From an uncultured Clostridia bacterium (GTDB taxonomy: Bacteria; Bacillota; Clostridia; UBA1381): a stretch of 30,827 nt of DNA. Below the pieces are notes generated by a model that had not been told where the DNA came from, searched no databases, and saw only the letters and a list, made by a program, of their open reading frames with translations. Every line of letters begins with the position of its first letter. Within the stretch, counting starts at the first letter, position 1. Of this stretch, positions 16,115 through 24,866 are shown one piece after another. The stretch lies in the NCBI GenBank assembly GCA_934462945.1, contig CAKSJF010000025.1, positions 1 through 30,827 on the forward strand, written 5' to 3'. The position numbers and the translations under genes were made by a program.

Positions 16115-18937
16115 ATGAATCAGAATATTACAATCAAAGGTGCAAGAGTGCACAATTTAAAAAATATCAGTCTGAAAATTCCGCGTGAGGAATTGGTGGT
16201 GCTAACCGGGCTTTCCGGCTCGGGAAAATCCTCTCTCGCATTCGACACGATTTATGCCGAGGGTCAGCGGCGGTATGTGGAGTCGCTTTCCTCCTACGCA
16301 CGTCAGTTTTTAGGGCAGATGGAAAAGCCGGATGTGGATTTGATTGAGGGGCTCTCCCCTGCTATCAGCATTGACCAGAAAACCACCTCAAAGAATCCGC
16401 GTTCCACCGTTGGAACCGTGACCGAAATTTACGATTATCTGCGGCTTTTATATGCCCGGATTGGTGTGCAGCATTGTCCGAAATGCGGAAAAGAGGTTTC
16501 CAAGCAGACAATTGACCAGATTGTGGATCAGGTGATGAAGCTACCGGAGGGCAGCCGGATTCAGATTTTAGCGCCGGTTATCCGCGGCAAAAAGGGCGAG
16601 CATAAAAAGACGCTGGAGCAGGCAAAAAAGAGCGGCTATGTCCGCGTCCGTATCGACGGAGAACAGCATGAGCTTTCCGAGCCGATTGCCTTGGAAAAGA
16701 CAAAAAAGCACAGCATTGAAATTGTGGTGGACAGGTTGATTGTCCGTCCGGATATTATAAAGCGGCTGACCGATTCCTTAGAAACTGCCCTGGAGCTTGC
16801 AGGCGGCATAGCAATGACCGAAATCATCGGCGGAGAAATACTCACCTTTAGCCAGAGCTTTGCCTGCGAGGACTGTGGAATCAGTCTCCAGGAGCCTGCA
16901 CCGCGTCTCTTTTCCTTTAACAACCCCTACGGAGCATGCCCGGAATGCAGCGGCTTGGGAGCGCTTTCCAAAATCGATCCGGAGCTGATTATTGCAGACG
17001 ACAGCTTAAGCCTGTTAGAGGGGGCAATCTATTGCAGCGGCTGGGCAGCGCCGGAAATTGAGGACAGCATGGCGCATATGTATTACACTGCCTTAGCAAG
17101 GCATTACGGTTTTGACATCAACACGCCGTTTCGGGATCTTCCCAAAGACATTCAAAATATCGTCCTCTACGGCAGCGGCACAGAAAAAATCCGGATGGAA
17201 TACAACCGTTCCTACGGACAGGGACATTATATGGCGCGGTTTGAGGGGGTCGTAAACAATCTGGAACGGCGGTATCAGGAAACCACCTCAGAATACTCCA
17301 AGCACGAACTGGAGCGGTACATCAACATGGTGGAATGTCCGAAATGCCACGGTGCGCGGTTAAATGACGAAGTGCTTGCCATTACCGTCAACGGAGTGAA
17401 TATCTATGATCTGACCTGCAAATCCATCCGCGAAATTATGGACTTTATGAACAGTTTACAGCTTTCCGAACGTGAGCTGATCATTGCAAAGCAGGTTGTA
17501 AAAGAAATCAAGGCGAGACTGCAATTTCTCTTAGATGTCGGACTGGACTATTTAACGCTTGCGCGCTCCTCTGGAACACTCTCCGGCGGCGAGGCGCAGA
17601 GAATCCGTTTGGCAACCCAGATCGGTTCGGGGTTAATGGGCGTTTTATACATTCTGGACGAGCCGAGCATCGGACTGCACCAGCGCGACAACGACCGTTT
17701 AATCGGAACACTAAAGCATCTGCGCGATTTGGGAAATACTGTGATCGTGGTGGAGCACGACGAGGACACCATGCGGGCGGCTGATTATATTGTCGATATC
17801 GGTCCCGGCGCAGGCATTCACGGCGGTGAAGTGGTCGCAGCCGGAACGGCAGAGGAAATCATGCAGAATGAACAGTCGGTCACCGGTGCATATTTAAGCG
17901 GCAGAAAGAAAATTCCTGTTCCCGAAACACGCAGAAAGCCTGCCGGATGGCTGGAAATTGTCGGCGCAAGGGAAAATAACCTAAAGAACATCACCGCAAA
18001 AATTCCGCTTGGAGTTCTTACCTGTATCACCGGTGTGTCCGGTTCAGGAAAAAGCTCTCTGATCAATGAAATTTTATATAAGGAACTGGCACACGACTTA
18101 AACCGTGCGCGGACGCATGCCGGTGAGCATAAGGAAATCCGCGGAATCGAACAGCTGGATAAGATTATTAATATCGACCAGTCCCCCATTGGCAGAACAC
18201 CGCGTTCCAATCCTGCCACCTACACCAACCTCTTTAACGACATCCGGGAGGTCTTTGCGAATACGAACGAAGCAAAAATCCGCGGCTATAAAGCCGGTCG
18301 GTTCAGCTTTAATGTCAAAGGCGGACGCTGCGAGGCATGCGCCGGAGACGGTATTGTCCGGATTGAAATGCATTTTCTTGCAGATGTATTTGTTCCCTGC
18401 GAGGTCTGCAAGGGACACCGCTATAACCGGGAAACCTTAGAGGTAAAGTATAAAGGAAAAAATATTTACGATGTTTTGGAAATGACGGTGGACGAGGCGG
18501 CGGTCTTTTTCGAAAATCTTCCCAAACTCCGCAGAAAGCTGGAAACACTCCAGGAGGTCGGACTTGGGTATGTTAAATTAGGACAAAGCTCCACCACCCT
18601 CTCCGGCGGCGAGGCGCAGAGAGTGAAACTGGCAACCGAGCTTTCCAAGCGCAGCACCGGCAGAACCATTTATGTTTTAGACGAACCAACAACCGGACTT
18701 CATACTGCGGATGTGCATAAGCTGATTGAGGTTTTGCAGAAATTAGTGGAGGGCGGTAATTCCGTAGTCGTGATTGAGCATAATCTGGACGTGATCAAGA
18801 CGGCGGATTATATTCTGGATTTAGGTCCGGAGGGCGGTGCAGGCGGCGGAAAAATCATCGCCAAGGGCACACCGGAGGAGATTGCAAAAGCAAAAGACTC
18901 CTATACCGGACTTTATCTGAAAAAAATACTTTCATAA
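16115..18937 (+). CDS. uvrA: UvrABC excision repair system subunit A
   Basis: Protein of 940 residues, normal for UvrA. The ATG at 16115 is chosen over 16100 because GGAG is 9 bases before it and nothing resembling a ribosome binding site precedes the other. Two ABC ATPase modules: Walker A GLSGSGKS at residues 32-39 and GVSGSGKSS in the second half, each with a signature LSGGEAQR and Walker B YILDEPSIGLH or YVLDEPTTGLH. Zinc-binding cysteine pairs appear as CPKCGKE, CEDCG/CPEC and CEACAGDG/CEVCKGHR. It finds DNA damage as a dimer with UvrB. It follows uvrB by one base and precedes the HAD gene by 12 bases. Confidence 0.99.
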   Translation: MNQNITIKGARVHNLKNISLKIPREELVVLTGLSGSGKSSLAFDTIYAEGQRRYVESLSSYARQFLGQMEKPDVDLIEGLSPAISIDQKTTSKNPRSTVGTVTEIYDYLRLLYARIGVQHCPKCGKEVSKQTIDQIVDQVMKLPEGSRIQILAPVIRGKKGEHKKTLEQAKKSGYVRVRIDGEQHELSEPIALEKTKKHSIEIVVDRLIVRPDIIKRLTDSLETALELAGGIAMTEIIGGEILTFSQSFACEDCGISLQEPAPRLFSFNNPYGACPECSGLGALSKIDPELIIADDSLSLLEGAIYCSGWAAPEIEDSMAHMYYTALARHYGFDINTPFRDLPKDIQNIVLYGSGTEKIRMEYNRSYGQGHYMARFEGVVNNLERRYQETTSEYSKHELERYINMVECPKCHGARLNDEVLAITVNGVNIYDLTCKSIREIMDFMNSLQLSERELIIAKQVVKEIKARLQFLLDVGLDYLTLARSSGTLSGGEAQRIRLATQIGSGLMGVLYILDEPSIGLHQRDNDRLIGTLKHLRDLGNTVIVVEHDEDTMRAADYIVDIGPGAGIHGGEVVAAGTAEEIMQNEQSVTGAYLSGRKKIPVPETRRKPAGWLEIVGARENNLKNITAKIPLGVLTCITGVSGSGKSSLINEILYKELAHDLNRARTHAGEHKEIRGIEQLDKIINIDQSPIGRTPRSNPATYTNLFNDIREVFANTNEAKIRGYKAGRFSFNVKGGRCEACAGDGIVRIEMHFLADVFVPCEVCKGHRYNRETLEVKYKGKNIYDVLEMTVDEAAVFFENLPKLRRKLETLQEVGLGYVKLGQSSTTLSGGEAQRVKLATELSKRSTGRTIYVLDEPTTGLHTADVHKLIEVLQKLVEGGNSVVVIEHNLDVIKTADYILDLGPEGGAGGGKIIAKGTPEEIAKAKDSYTGLYLKKILS

Positions 18938-18949
18938 GATGGGAAAACT

Positions 18950-19591
18950 ATGTACGATACGATTTTATTTGATTTAGACGGCACGCTGACCGACCCGAAG
19001 GAAGGAATTACAAAAAGCGTGCAATATGCTTTGAAAAAATGCGGCATCACACCGCCGAGCGAAAACGAGCTTTTAGGCTTTATCGGTCCTCCCCTGTTCG
19101 ATTCCTTTCAGGAATTTTACCGCATGCCGGCAAAACAGGCAAAACAGGCAGTCGCATTTTACCGGGAACGTTTTTCTGTTACCGGACTTTTTGAAAACCG
19201 CGTGTTTGACGGAGTTCCGGAGCTTTTACACACCCTTCATTCACATCAAAAAACTGTGGCATTAGCAACTGCAAAGCCGCATATTTTTGCGCGGAAAATC
19301 TTAGAGCATTATAATCTGATTGATCAGTTTGATATTTTAGTCGGCGCAGAGCTTGACGGTACCAGAGGTCATAAGACCGATGTGATCAAGGAGGTTCTCC
19401 GCCAGCTGCCGGACGGTGCAGCTCCGGTTATGGTAGGCGACCGCAGACAGGATATTTTGGGAGCAAAGACCTGTCACATTCCCTCCATTGGCGTCCGTTT
19501 TGGCTATGCCGAACCCGGCGAACTGGAATCGGCCGGCGCAGATCTGATTGTGGATTCTATCCCGGCATTGCAGGAGGCTCTTTTGCGATAA
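18950..19591 (+). CDS. HAD-superfamily phosphatase (phosphoglycolate phosphatase-like)
   Basis: Protein of 213 residues, usual for this class. Motif I is FDLDGTLTD with nucleophile D8 and acid D10; the four-helix cap (residues about 15-85) is the type used on small phosphorylated molecules; motif II is the threonine in ALATAKP, motif III the lysine in GHKTDVI, motif IV MVGDRRQDILGA. Substrates of such proteins include phosphoglycolate, pyrophosphate and nucleotides, and the sequence does not decide between them. It follows uvrA by 12 bases, so it is probably co-expressed with DNA repair, where 2-phosphoglycolate clean-up would fit (inference). Its stop lies two bases from the stop of the convergent AraC gene, with no terminator between. 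Confidence 0.9.
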   Translation: MYDTILFDLDGTLTDPKEGITKSVQYALKKCGITPPSENELLGFIGPPLFDSFQEFYRMPAKQAKQAVAFYRERFSVTGLFENRVFDGVPELLHTLHSHQKTVALATAKPHIFARKILEHYNLIDQFDILVGAELDGTRGHKTDVIKEVLRQLPDGAAPVMVGDRRQDILGAKTCHIPSIGVRFGYAEPGELESAGADLIVDSIPALQEALLR

Positions 19592-19593
19592 GC

Positions 19594-20412
19594 TTATTCC
19601 ATAAATTGCATGCGATACTGTGTTGGGGTTGTTCCGTTATGCTGTCGGAAAATCCGATCAAAGCTCTTTTCAACCGGAATCCCCACCGCAGCTGCAATCT
19701 CTGAGACGGACATGCTTGTCAATCTTAACAGCATGCATGCGTTTTTCATCCGAAACATATTTAAGTACCGATGAAAGCTCATATGCGTCAAGCTCTTAAA
19801 GTGTCTGCAAAAGTTACTTTTTCCGTAGCCTGTATAAGCAGAGATTTCTTCTACCGATATATTTCTTCTATAATTTTCAGCAACATAATCAATCGCCGAT
19901 TGTATATCTGCTACCGCCGCAATTCTTCTCCGGGTCTGGCGGCAATACTCCCAATCCTCGTCCGAAACCGAAAGCATATACGAGGCAAGAAGATATAGGC
20001 ATCCCTTCTGATGCCACACATCATCCGACGAAACACAGCAAATATCTGTGAGTAAATTTTTGAGAAGTGTATTCTCGGTCAGCTCTGTGTCAATCACCGG
20101 TGAGAAAAGCCGTCTTTCTGAAAACCTTCTGAATCCCTCTCCCAAAAATGCAGCGCCCATTTCAATTACCAGTACCTCGGCATCCTCTGTACACTGATAA
20201 CAGCTATGAATCTGCGCACTCCCCACAAAAACGCACTTTCCAACCGTAACGGTATGCGCTGTATGGTCAGTCTTTACGATAAAGCTGCCGGAAACGCAAT
20301 AGATCATCTCAATTTCGCTGTGCCAATGCGGCGGAAACTCACTAAGGGAGGTCAGATAGACTGTATATGGATTTTCTCCCATAATCAGCGGCTGATAAAT
20401 CACCTTGTTCAT
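19594..20412 (-). CDS. Cupin-type AraC-family transcriptional regulator
   Basis: Protein of 272 residues from ATG at 20412; the longer frame to 20511 starts upstream of a consensus promoter (20435-20463) and cannot be translated from that transcript. GGGGG lies 8 bases before the ATG. Residues 1-120 form a cupin sensor with FPPHWHSEIEMIYCVSGSF and later GKCVFVGSAQIHSCY, the pattern of sugar-sensing AraC proteins. Residues about 170-270 hold two helix-turn-helix motifs (NISVEEISAYTGYGKSNFCRHFKSLTH and SVSEIAAAVGI…FDRIFRQHNGTTPTQYR). It is divergent from the aminotransferase, hydrolase, isomerase and YitT genes and probably controls them. The ligand is unknown but most likely a sugar or related product. 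Confidence 0.93.
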   Translation of the reverse strand: MNKVIYQPLIMGENPYTVYLTSLSEFPPHWHSEIEMIYCVSGSFIVKTDHTAHTVTVGKCVFVGSAQIHSCYQCTEDAEVLVIEMGAAFLGEGFRRFSERRLFSPVIDTELTENTLLKNLLTDICCVSSDDVWHQKGCLYLLASYMLSVSDEDWEYCRQTRRRIAAVADIQSAIDYVAENYRRNISVEEISAYTGYGKSNFCRHFKSLTHMSFHRYLNMFRMKNACMLLRLTSMSVSEIAAAVGIPVEKSFDRIFRQHNGTTPTQYRMQFME

Positions 20413-20434
20413 ACACGCAGCCCCCTTTTTTAAC

Positions 20435-20463
20435 ATTATAGCAAAAAGCGATCTCCTTGTCAA
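20435..20463 (-). promoter_or_regulatory. Consensus promoter of the cupin-AraC gene
   Basis: On the minus strand perfect TTGACA (20463-20458), a 17-base spacer and perfect TATAAT (20440-20435). Unusually strong for a regulator; transcription starts near 20428, which sets the start codon at 20412. Confidence 0.88.
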
Positions 20464-20505
20464 CCGTAATGTGAATTTTTGGGTATAACTTAATACGTTT
20501 CGGGA

Positions 20506-20534
20506 TTGCAATTCTATAATCGGTGTTTTATAAT
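20506..20534 (+). promoter_or_regulatory. Promoter of the aminotransferase gene cluster
   Basis: TTGCAA (20506-20511), 17-base spacer, perfect TATAAT (20529-20534). A GTGAG-AATCA-CTCAC inverted repeat (20543-20557) sits at the expected transcript start and could be a regulatory site. The rest of the 20413-20583 gap shows no other clear direct repeat. Confidence 0.6.
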
Positions 20535-20583
20535 ATGCTTAAGTGAGAATCACTCACAAGCCACAAAAAACGGAGGTATCATT

Positions 20584-21735
20584 ATGTATAGAATCGGACA
20601 GGAAGAAATTGACGAGGTTACAAGGGTAATCCGGTCAAAAAATTTATTTAAAATCAATGACGCATGTCATGAAACAGAGAGCTTTGAGCAGGAATTGTGC
20701 GAAAAGCTATCCGTCCGTCATGCCCTTGCAATGACAAGCGGAAAAGCAGCGCTTATTTCCGCTCTGACCGCTCTTGGGATCGGACCTGGTGATGAGGTGA
20801 TTGTTCCGGCATACACCTATATTGCATCCGCAATGGCAGTGGTTGCAGCCGGTGCAATTCCGGTCATTGCAGAAGTCGACGAAACACTCACGCTTGACTG
20901 TGAGGACGCAGAGAAAAAAATCTCAGAACACACGAAAGCGATTATGCCGGTACACATTCAGGGCTTCCCCTGCAATATGGAAAAAATCATGGCGCTTGCA
21001 AAGAAATACAGTCTGAAGGTTGTAGAGGACGCATGCCAGGCAGACGGCGGTTCCTATAAGGGCAGGCGTCTCGGCACAATCGGCGACGCCGGTGCATACA
21101 GCTTTAATCAGTTCAAAATCATCAGCGCCGGAGAGGGCGGCGCACTGCTCACCAATGACAAGGATATTTACGGCAGAGCGCTCATCTATCATGACAGCAG
21201 CGCCGTTGTGTTTTTCGGAGATCAATTAAGCGGCATAGAGGAAAATCCCTTCTGTGGCGTGGAATATCGGACGAATGAAATTACCTGTGCAATTCTTCGC
21301 TGTCAGCTGAAGCGTCTGGACGGTATTCTGCACGATTTAAGAACACAGAAAAAACGGATAATGGAGACGCTTTCCGGAAAATATAAGTTTGCACCCTCGC
21401 ATGACGCAGAGGGCGACTGCGGCGTGACTTTAGCATTCCGCTTTGATACAGAGGAAGAAGCGATCGCCTTTGCAGATAAGGTTCAGGGAACAAGACCGAT
21501 CGAAACCGGCAAGCACGTATACAGGCACTGGACATCTATTTTACATCACTATGGCGCATACAACAGCAGGATGGACCCATTCAAAATGGAGGCAAACAAG
21601 GATCTGAACATGGATTACTCAGAGGATATGTGTCCGAAAACACTTGATCTTCTTTCCAGAACCGTATATGTTGCCATTGACCCGGATCGGACGGAGCAGG
21701 AAATCACAGACGAAATTGCACGCCTGGATCGATAG
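20584..21735 (+). CDS. DegT/DnrJ/EryC1-family PLP-dependent aminotransferase
   Basis: Protein of 383 residues, starting at the ATG with CGGAGG 8 bases upstream; the earlier ATG at 20506 lies inside the promoter. Residues 65-110 hold the entry to the PLP fold (ALAMTSGKAALISALTALGIGPGDEVIVPAYTYIAS). VVEDACQADGG around 146-156 carries the aspartate that contacts the PLP ring nitrogen. The PLP lysine is K178 in SFNQFKIISAGEGGALLTN. The family transaminates keto-sugars or keto-cyclitols. It leads a cluster with a ceramidase-like hydrolase 12 bases downstream and an isomerase-like TIM barrel, next to a sugar-sensing AraC regulator. Whether the pathway makes or degrades an amino-sugar is unknown. 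Confidence 0.9.
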   Translation: MYRIGQEEIDEVTRVIRSKNLFKINDACHETESFEQELCEKLSVRHALAMTSGKAALISALTALGIGPGDEVIVPAYTYIASAMAVVAAGAIPVIAEVDETLTLDCEDAEKKISEHTKAIMPVHIQGFPCNMEKIMALAKKYSLKVVEDACQADGGSYKGRRLGTIGDAGAYSFNQFKIISAGEGGALLTNDKDIYGRALIYHDSSAVVFFGDQLSGIEENPFCGVEYRTNEITCAILRCQLKRLDGILHDLRTQKKRIMETLSGKYKFAPSHDAEGDCGVTLAFRFDTEEEAIAFADKVQGTRPIETGKHVYRHWTSILHHYGAYNSRMDPFKMEANKDLNMDYSEDMCPKTLDLLSRTVYVAIDPDRTEQEITDEIARLDR

Positions 21736-21747
21736 GAGGGTACAGCC

Positions 21748-23046
21748 ATGAATCAGTTATTTGCGGGAATTGACAGAAAAATCATTACGCCGGAGGTCGG
21801 CGCACGCCTTTACGGCTACAGCGACAATCTCTTTTCCACCTGTGTGAACGATGATCTGCATGTCACCGCAATCTATTTTGAGGACTGCGGCAAAAAGCTT
21901 CTGCTGATCTGCGCTGAGGTATGCTTAGTAGACAACGAGCTTTCCGACATCATCCGAAACCGCATTGCCGGGGAATTAAACCTTGACGTTAACAATATTA
22001 TTCTGACCGCAACCCATACGCATTCCGGACCCTGTACCAAAGGGTTTCCGGGCTGGGGCGACCGGGATGAGGAATATTGCAGGAAAATCTTTCTTCCGCA
22101 GATACTTGCGGCAGCTCAGAATGCTGTAAAGAACACAAAGCCGGTCAGCATGGGAGTCGGGAGCGTCAACAGCAAGGTTGGTATAAACCGCCGCGAATTA
22201 GACGAGGAAAACCAGGTGCTGCTCGGTCAAAATCCATGGGGCTGCTACGATCCGAAAATGACCGTTGTTGCGTTTCAGAGCGGCGGAAAACCGTATTTTA
22301 ACCTGGTTCACTATTCCTGCCACGGAACAGCAGCCGGTGTACATACCGAAATTACACGAGACTGGAGCGGCATTATGATTGATCGGTTAGAGGCTGAAAC
22401 AGGCGCAATGACAGTCTATCTTCAGGGTGCAGAGGGGGATGTCGGTCCGCGTCTTTCAAACGGTATGACTGCCGGAGATCTCTCCTATATGAACGAAACA
22501 GGCTGCATTGCTGCATTGGACGCAATGAACGCATACCGCAGCATCAGTGTGTTCCGCATGCCGGAGCTTCACATTGTCTCAGGAGAAATTACAATTCCTT
22601 ATAAAAAAATGATCAGCCGCACAGAAGCTGAGAAAAAGCTTGAACAGGCGATGAAAAACTCTCCAAGCAATATGAATCAAAAATACTGTTCCTATTTAAA
22701 GGACGTTCTTCTTTGCTATGCATGCGGAGAACCGGAAAAAAAGCAGAGCGTAAAGCGGCAGACGATTCTGAAAATAGGCGATTTATTGCTTGTTCCGTCG
22801 AGCTTTGAGCTTTTTTCCGAATTTTCACTCCGAATGAAAAAATATTTAAAAACAGACAATCTTCTTATTCTTGGCTGCTCCAACGGCTCTGACGGCTATT
22901 TTCCCACACAGAGTGAGCTGATCCGCGGCGGGTATGAGGTGGCGTCGTTTCGGATGCAGTTTGTACAGGAATATGCGGACGATGCAGAAAAATACTATAT
23001 TCAGGGAAATCTCGGTCTTATTCGGAAGATCGGGGACAACATCTGA
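21748..23046 (+). CDS. Neutral/alkaline ceramidase-like hydrolase (PF04734-type N-terminal domain)
   Basis: Protein of 432 residues. The start is preceded by AGGAGGG, 7 bases before ATG. Family features: the opening FAGIDRKIITPEVGARLYGYSD, a zinc-site motif ATHTHSGP with H90 and H92, HYSCHGTAAG around 189-198 with a second zinc histidine, and QGAEGDVGPR around 230 where the catalytic serine lies in true ceramidases (QSN-like) but is absent here. The C-terminal ceramidase domain is missing or diverged, and there is no signal peptide. So a cytoplasmic amidase-like enzyme of unknown substrate is more likely than a lipid ceramidase. It sits between the aminotransferase and isomerase genes, where it may cleave an amide or ester of an amino-sugar (inference). 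Confidence 0.85.
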   Translation: MNQLFAGIDRKIITPEVGARLYGYSDNLFSTCVNDDLHVTAIYFEDCGKKLLLICAEVCLVDNELSDIIRNRIAGELNLDVNNIILTATHTHSGPCTKGFPGWGDRDEEYCRKIFLPQILAAAQNAVKNTKPVSMGVGSVNSKVGINRRELDEENQVLLGQNPWGCYDPKMTVVAFQSGGKPYFNLVHYSCHGTAAGVHTEITRDWSGIMIDRLEAETGAMTVYLQGAEGDVGPRLSNGMTAGDLSYMNETGCIAALDAMNAYRSISVFRMPELHIVSGEITIPYKKMISRTEAEKKLEQAMKNSPSNMNQKYCSYLKDVLLCYACGEPEKKQSVKRQTILKIGDLLLVPSSFELFSEFSLRMKKYLKTDNLLILGCSNGSDGYFPTQSELIRGGYEVASFRMQFVQEYADDAEKYYIQGNLGLIRKIGDNI

Positions 23047-23063
23047 CAAAGGAGTAATAAACT

Positions 23064-23864
23064 ATGGAATCTACAAAAATTGCAACCTCAACCTGGCACT
23101 GGGGTTCAGACACAAAGGAACAGATTGAACAATCCTTTTCGGATATTGCAAAAGCGGGATATAAAAGCTTTGAGGCAGTTTACACCAGCATCAGAACCTT
23201 TTCCTATGATGTCTCGGCATACAAAAAGCTGCTGGATCAATACGGAGTACATCCGATCAGCTTTTACTTTTATCTGCCCGATCTGACCGAACGGAACGGT
23301 TTTTTTCAAAACCTTGAAAAGGAACTGGAATTTGTGCAGGCGCTTGGAGTTAGGAATGTTTGTCTTGCCGGTACGCAGGGACGTCCGAAAAGCAGCGGCG
23401 ACCTCAGGTGTGAGCTTCAAATGGTGCAGACCTTTACAGAGCTTTGCACGGCACATCAGATAACGGCTGCAATTCATCCGCATTACCAAACCTATTTTAC
23501 GTATGAAGACGAATGGTCTGAAATCCTTGAACGTGTGCCGGAGGCGCGTTTTTGTCCGGACACTGCACACCTGATTTTAGCAGGCTGTGATCCGGAGCGT
23601 ATTTTTTGCAAATATGCCGATAAAATATGCTTTGTTCATTTTAAGGATATGGTCTTTCATAAAGGCGAAAAATTCCCGGACGGGGCAGAAGCTTATGGCG
23701 CATTCCGGGATCTCGGAGAGGGAAATATTAATTTTAAGAGGCTGTATCAGATCCTGTGTGAAAATTGCTATACAGGGATCATCTGCAGCGAATTTGACAA
23801 TCCGCCGAAAAGTGACTTTGAAAGCGCAAAGATAAATCTGGAGTATTTAAAAAAACTGATCTGA
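23064..23864 (+). CDS. Sugar phosphate isomerase/epimerase-like TIM-barrel protein
   Basis: Protein of 266 residues of the AP_endonuc_2/xylose-isomerase-like family. Metal-site residues appear in order: the IHPHYQ histidine pair around 138-141, CPDTAHLILAG around 163-173, CFVHFKDM near 190 and the C-terminal CSEFDNPP acidic residue near 246. Such proteins act on keto-sugars or inososes. AAAGGAG stands 9 bases before the ATG; gap to the preceding gene is 17 bases. Cluster membership suggests it works on the same substrate as the aminotransferase and ceramidase-like enzyme. Confidence 0.88.
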   Translation: MESTKIATSTWHWGSDTKEQIEQSFSDIAKAGYKSFEAVYTSIRTFSYDVSAYKKLLDQYGVHPISFYFYLPDLTERNGFFQNLEKELEFVQALGVRNVCLAGTQGRPKSSGDLRCELQMVQTFTELCTAHQITAAIHPHYQTYFTYEDEWSEILERVPEARFCPDTAHLILAGCDPERIFCKYADKICFVHFKDMVFHKGEKFPDGAEAYGAFRDLGEGNINFKRLYQILCENCYTGIICSEFDNPPKSDFESAKINLEYLKKLI

Positions 23865-23881
23865 ACGAGGAAAGCATTTTT

Positions 23882-24721
23882 ATGAAAAACCTAAAAGAAT
23901 TTGTACGAATGAGCATAGGATGTCTGCTTTTGGCAGCAGGCGTGTACTTTTTTAAAATTCCGAACGGATTTGTAACAGGCGGCGTCAGCGGCATCGGCAT
24001 AATCCTGGGAAAGCTTACACGCCTGACTCCCGGAGAATGGGTATGGATTTTAAATATATTGATCCTGATAGCCGGCTTTCTCATATTGGGAAAGGCAACC
24101 GGAATCAGAACAATCTATTGCAGCATGCTTTACTCAGCGCTAATCTTCCTGTTTGAGCGCGTCATTCCTCTGCATGCTCCGATCACCGCCCTGCCCCTTT
24201 TGGATCTGATTTATGCAATTCTCCTGACCGGTATCGGCTCTGCTCTCATTTTTGCACAGGAAGCCTCCTCCGGCGGTACAGACGTAGTTGCGCTGATTTT
24301 AAAAAAATATACGAAAATAAACGTTGGGAAAGCGCTGATGGTAACCGATTTTGCGGTTGCTGCCAGCTCCTTATGGCTGTTTGGCGTTCAAATCGGACTG
24401 CTTTCCCTGTTAGGTCTTTTTGCAAAGGCCTTTCTGGTAGATACCGTGATCGAATCAATCCGTTCCTGTAAATACTTTTGTATAATCACACAGAAACGCG
24501 AGCTGATTTCTGAGTATATCATCAAAACCCTGCACCACGGAGTTACCGTTTCCGAGGTAACCGGCGAATATACCGGCGAAAAAAAGTATATGCTTCATAC
24601 CGTCTGCAAACGGATCGAAGCAATTCGGCTAAAAGCGGAGATCAAAGAAGCAGATCCCTCTGCCTTTGTCATTGTATCCACCAGCAACGAAATTATCGGG
24701 AGAGGTTTTCGCGAGGTATAA
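23882..24721 (+). CDS. YitT-family membrane protein
   Basis: Protein of 279 residues. Five or six membrane segments in residues 8-200 (GCLLLAAGVYFFKIPNGFVTGGVSGIGIILG opens the family signature), with QEASSGGTDVVALILKKYTKINVG around 125-150, and a soluble C-terminal DUF2179 domain from about 200 to 279 (FCIITQKRELISEYIIKTLHHGVT…). The function of the family is unestablished. It follows the isomerase gene by 17 bases with GAGG before the ATG, so it is probably co-transcribed. It could move a substrate or product of that pathway (inference). No terminator is visible between it and the rpsF promoter. Confidence 0.9.
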   Translation: MKNLKEFVRMSIGCLLLAAGVYFFKIPNGFVTGGVSGIGIILGKLTRLTPGEWVWILNILILIAGFLILGKATGIRTIYCSMLYSALIFLFERVIPLHAPITALPLLDLIYAILLTGIGSALIFAQEASSGGTDVVALILKKYTKINVGKALMVTDFAVAASSLWLFGVQIGLLSLLGLFAKAFLVDTVIESIRSCKYFCIITQKRELISEYIIKTLHHGVTVSEVTGEYTGEKKYMLHTVCKRIEAIRLKAEIKEADPSAFVIVSTSNEIIGRGFREV

Positions 24722-24762
24722 CCGACATATTGCACAAATCAAAAAAAATTTTACCAAAAAGC

Positions 24763-24791
24763 TTGACAAAAACTCAAAATAAAGGTATAAT
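24763..24791 (+). promoter_or_regulatory. Consensus promoter of the rpsF-ssb-rpsR operon
   Basis: TTGACA (24763-24768), 17-base spacer and TATAAT (24786-24791), both perfect. Transcription should begin near 24798, giving a leader of about 70 bases. Confidence 0.93.
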
Positions 24792-24815
24792 AATATAGCT
24801 TGTAAAAAGCAAATC

Positions 24816-24846
24816 CTTGCCCGGAATCAGGTTTCCGGGACAAAAG
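24816..24846 (+). ncRNA. Structured 5' leader of rpsF, candidate S6:S18 autoregulatory motif
   Basis: CCCGGAA (24820-24826), loop TCAGGT and TTCCGGG (24833-24839) form a perfect 7-bp stem, with a weaker outer pairing CTTG (24816-24819) and CAAAAG (24841-24846) across an internal loop. CCG trinucleotides occur at the base of the inner stem. Leaders of rpsF in many bacteria carry a CCG-containing hairpin bound by the S6:S18 complex to shut off translation, and position and shape fit here. Assignment to that family is inference. Confidence 0.5.
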
Positions 24847-24866
24847 TCCATAAGGAGGTGTAGAGA

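Noticed and set aside
20413..20511. N-terminal extension of the cupin-AraC regulator
   Set aside because: It spans a consensus promoter and has no domain match.
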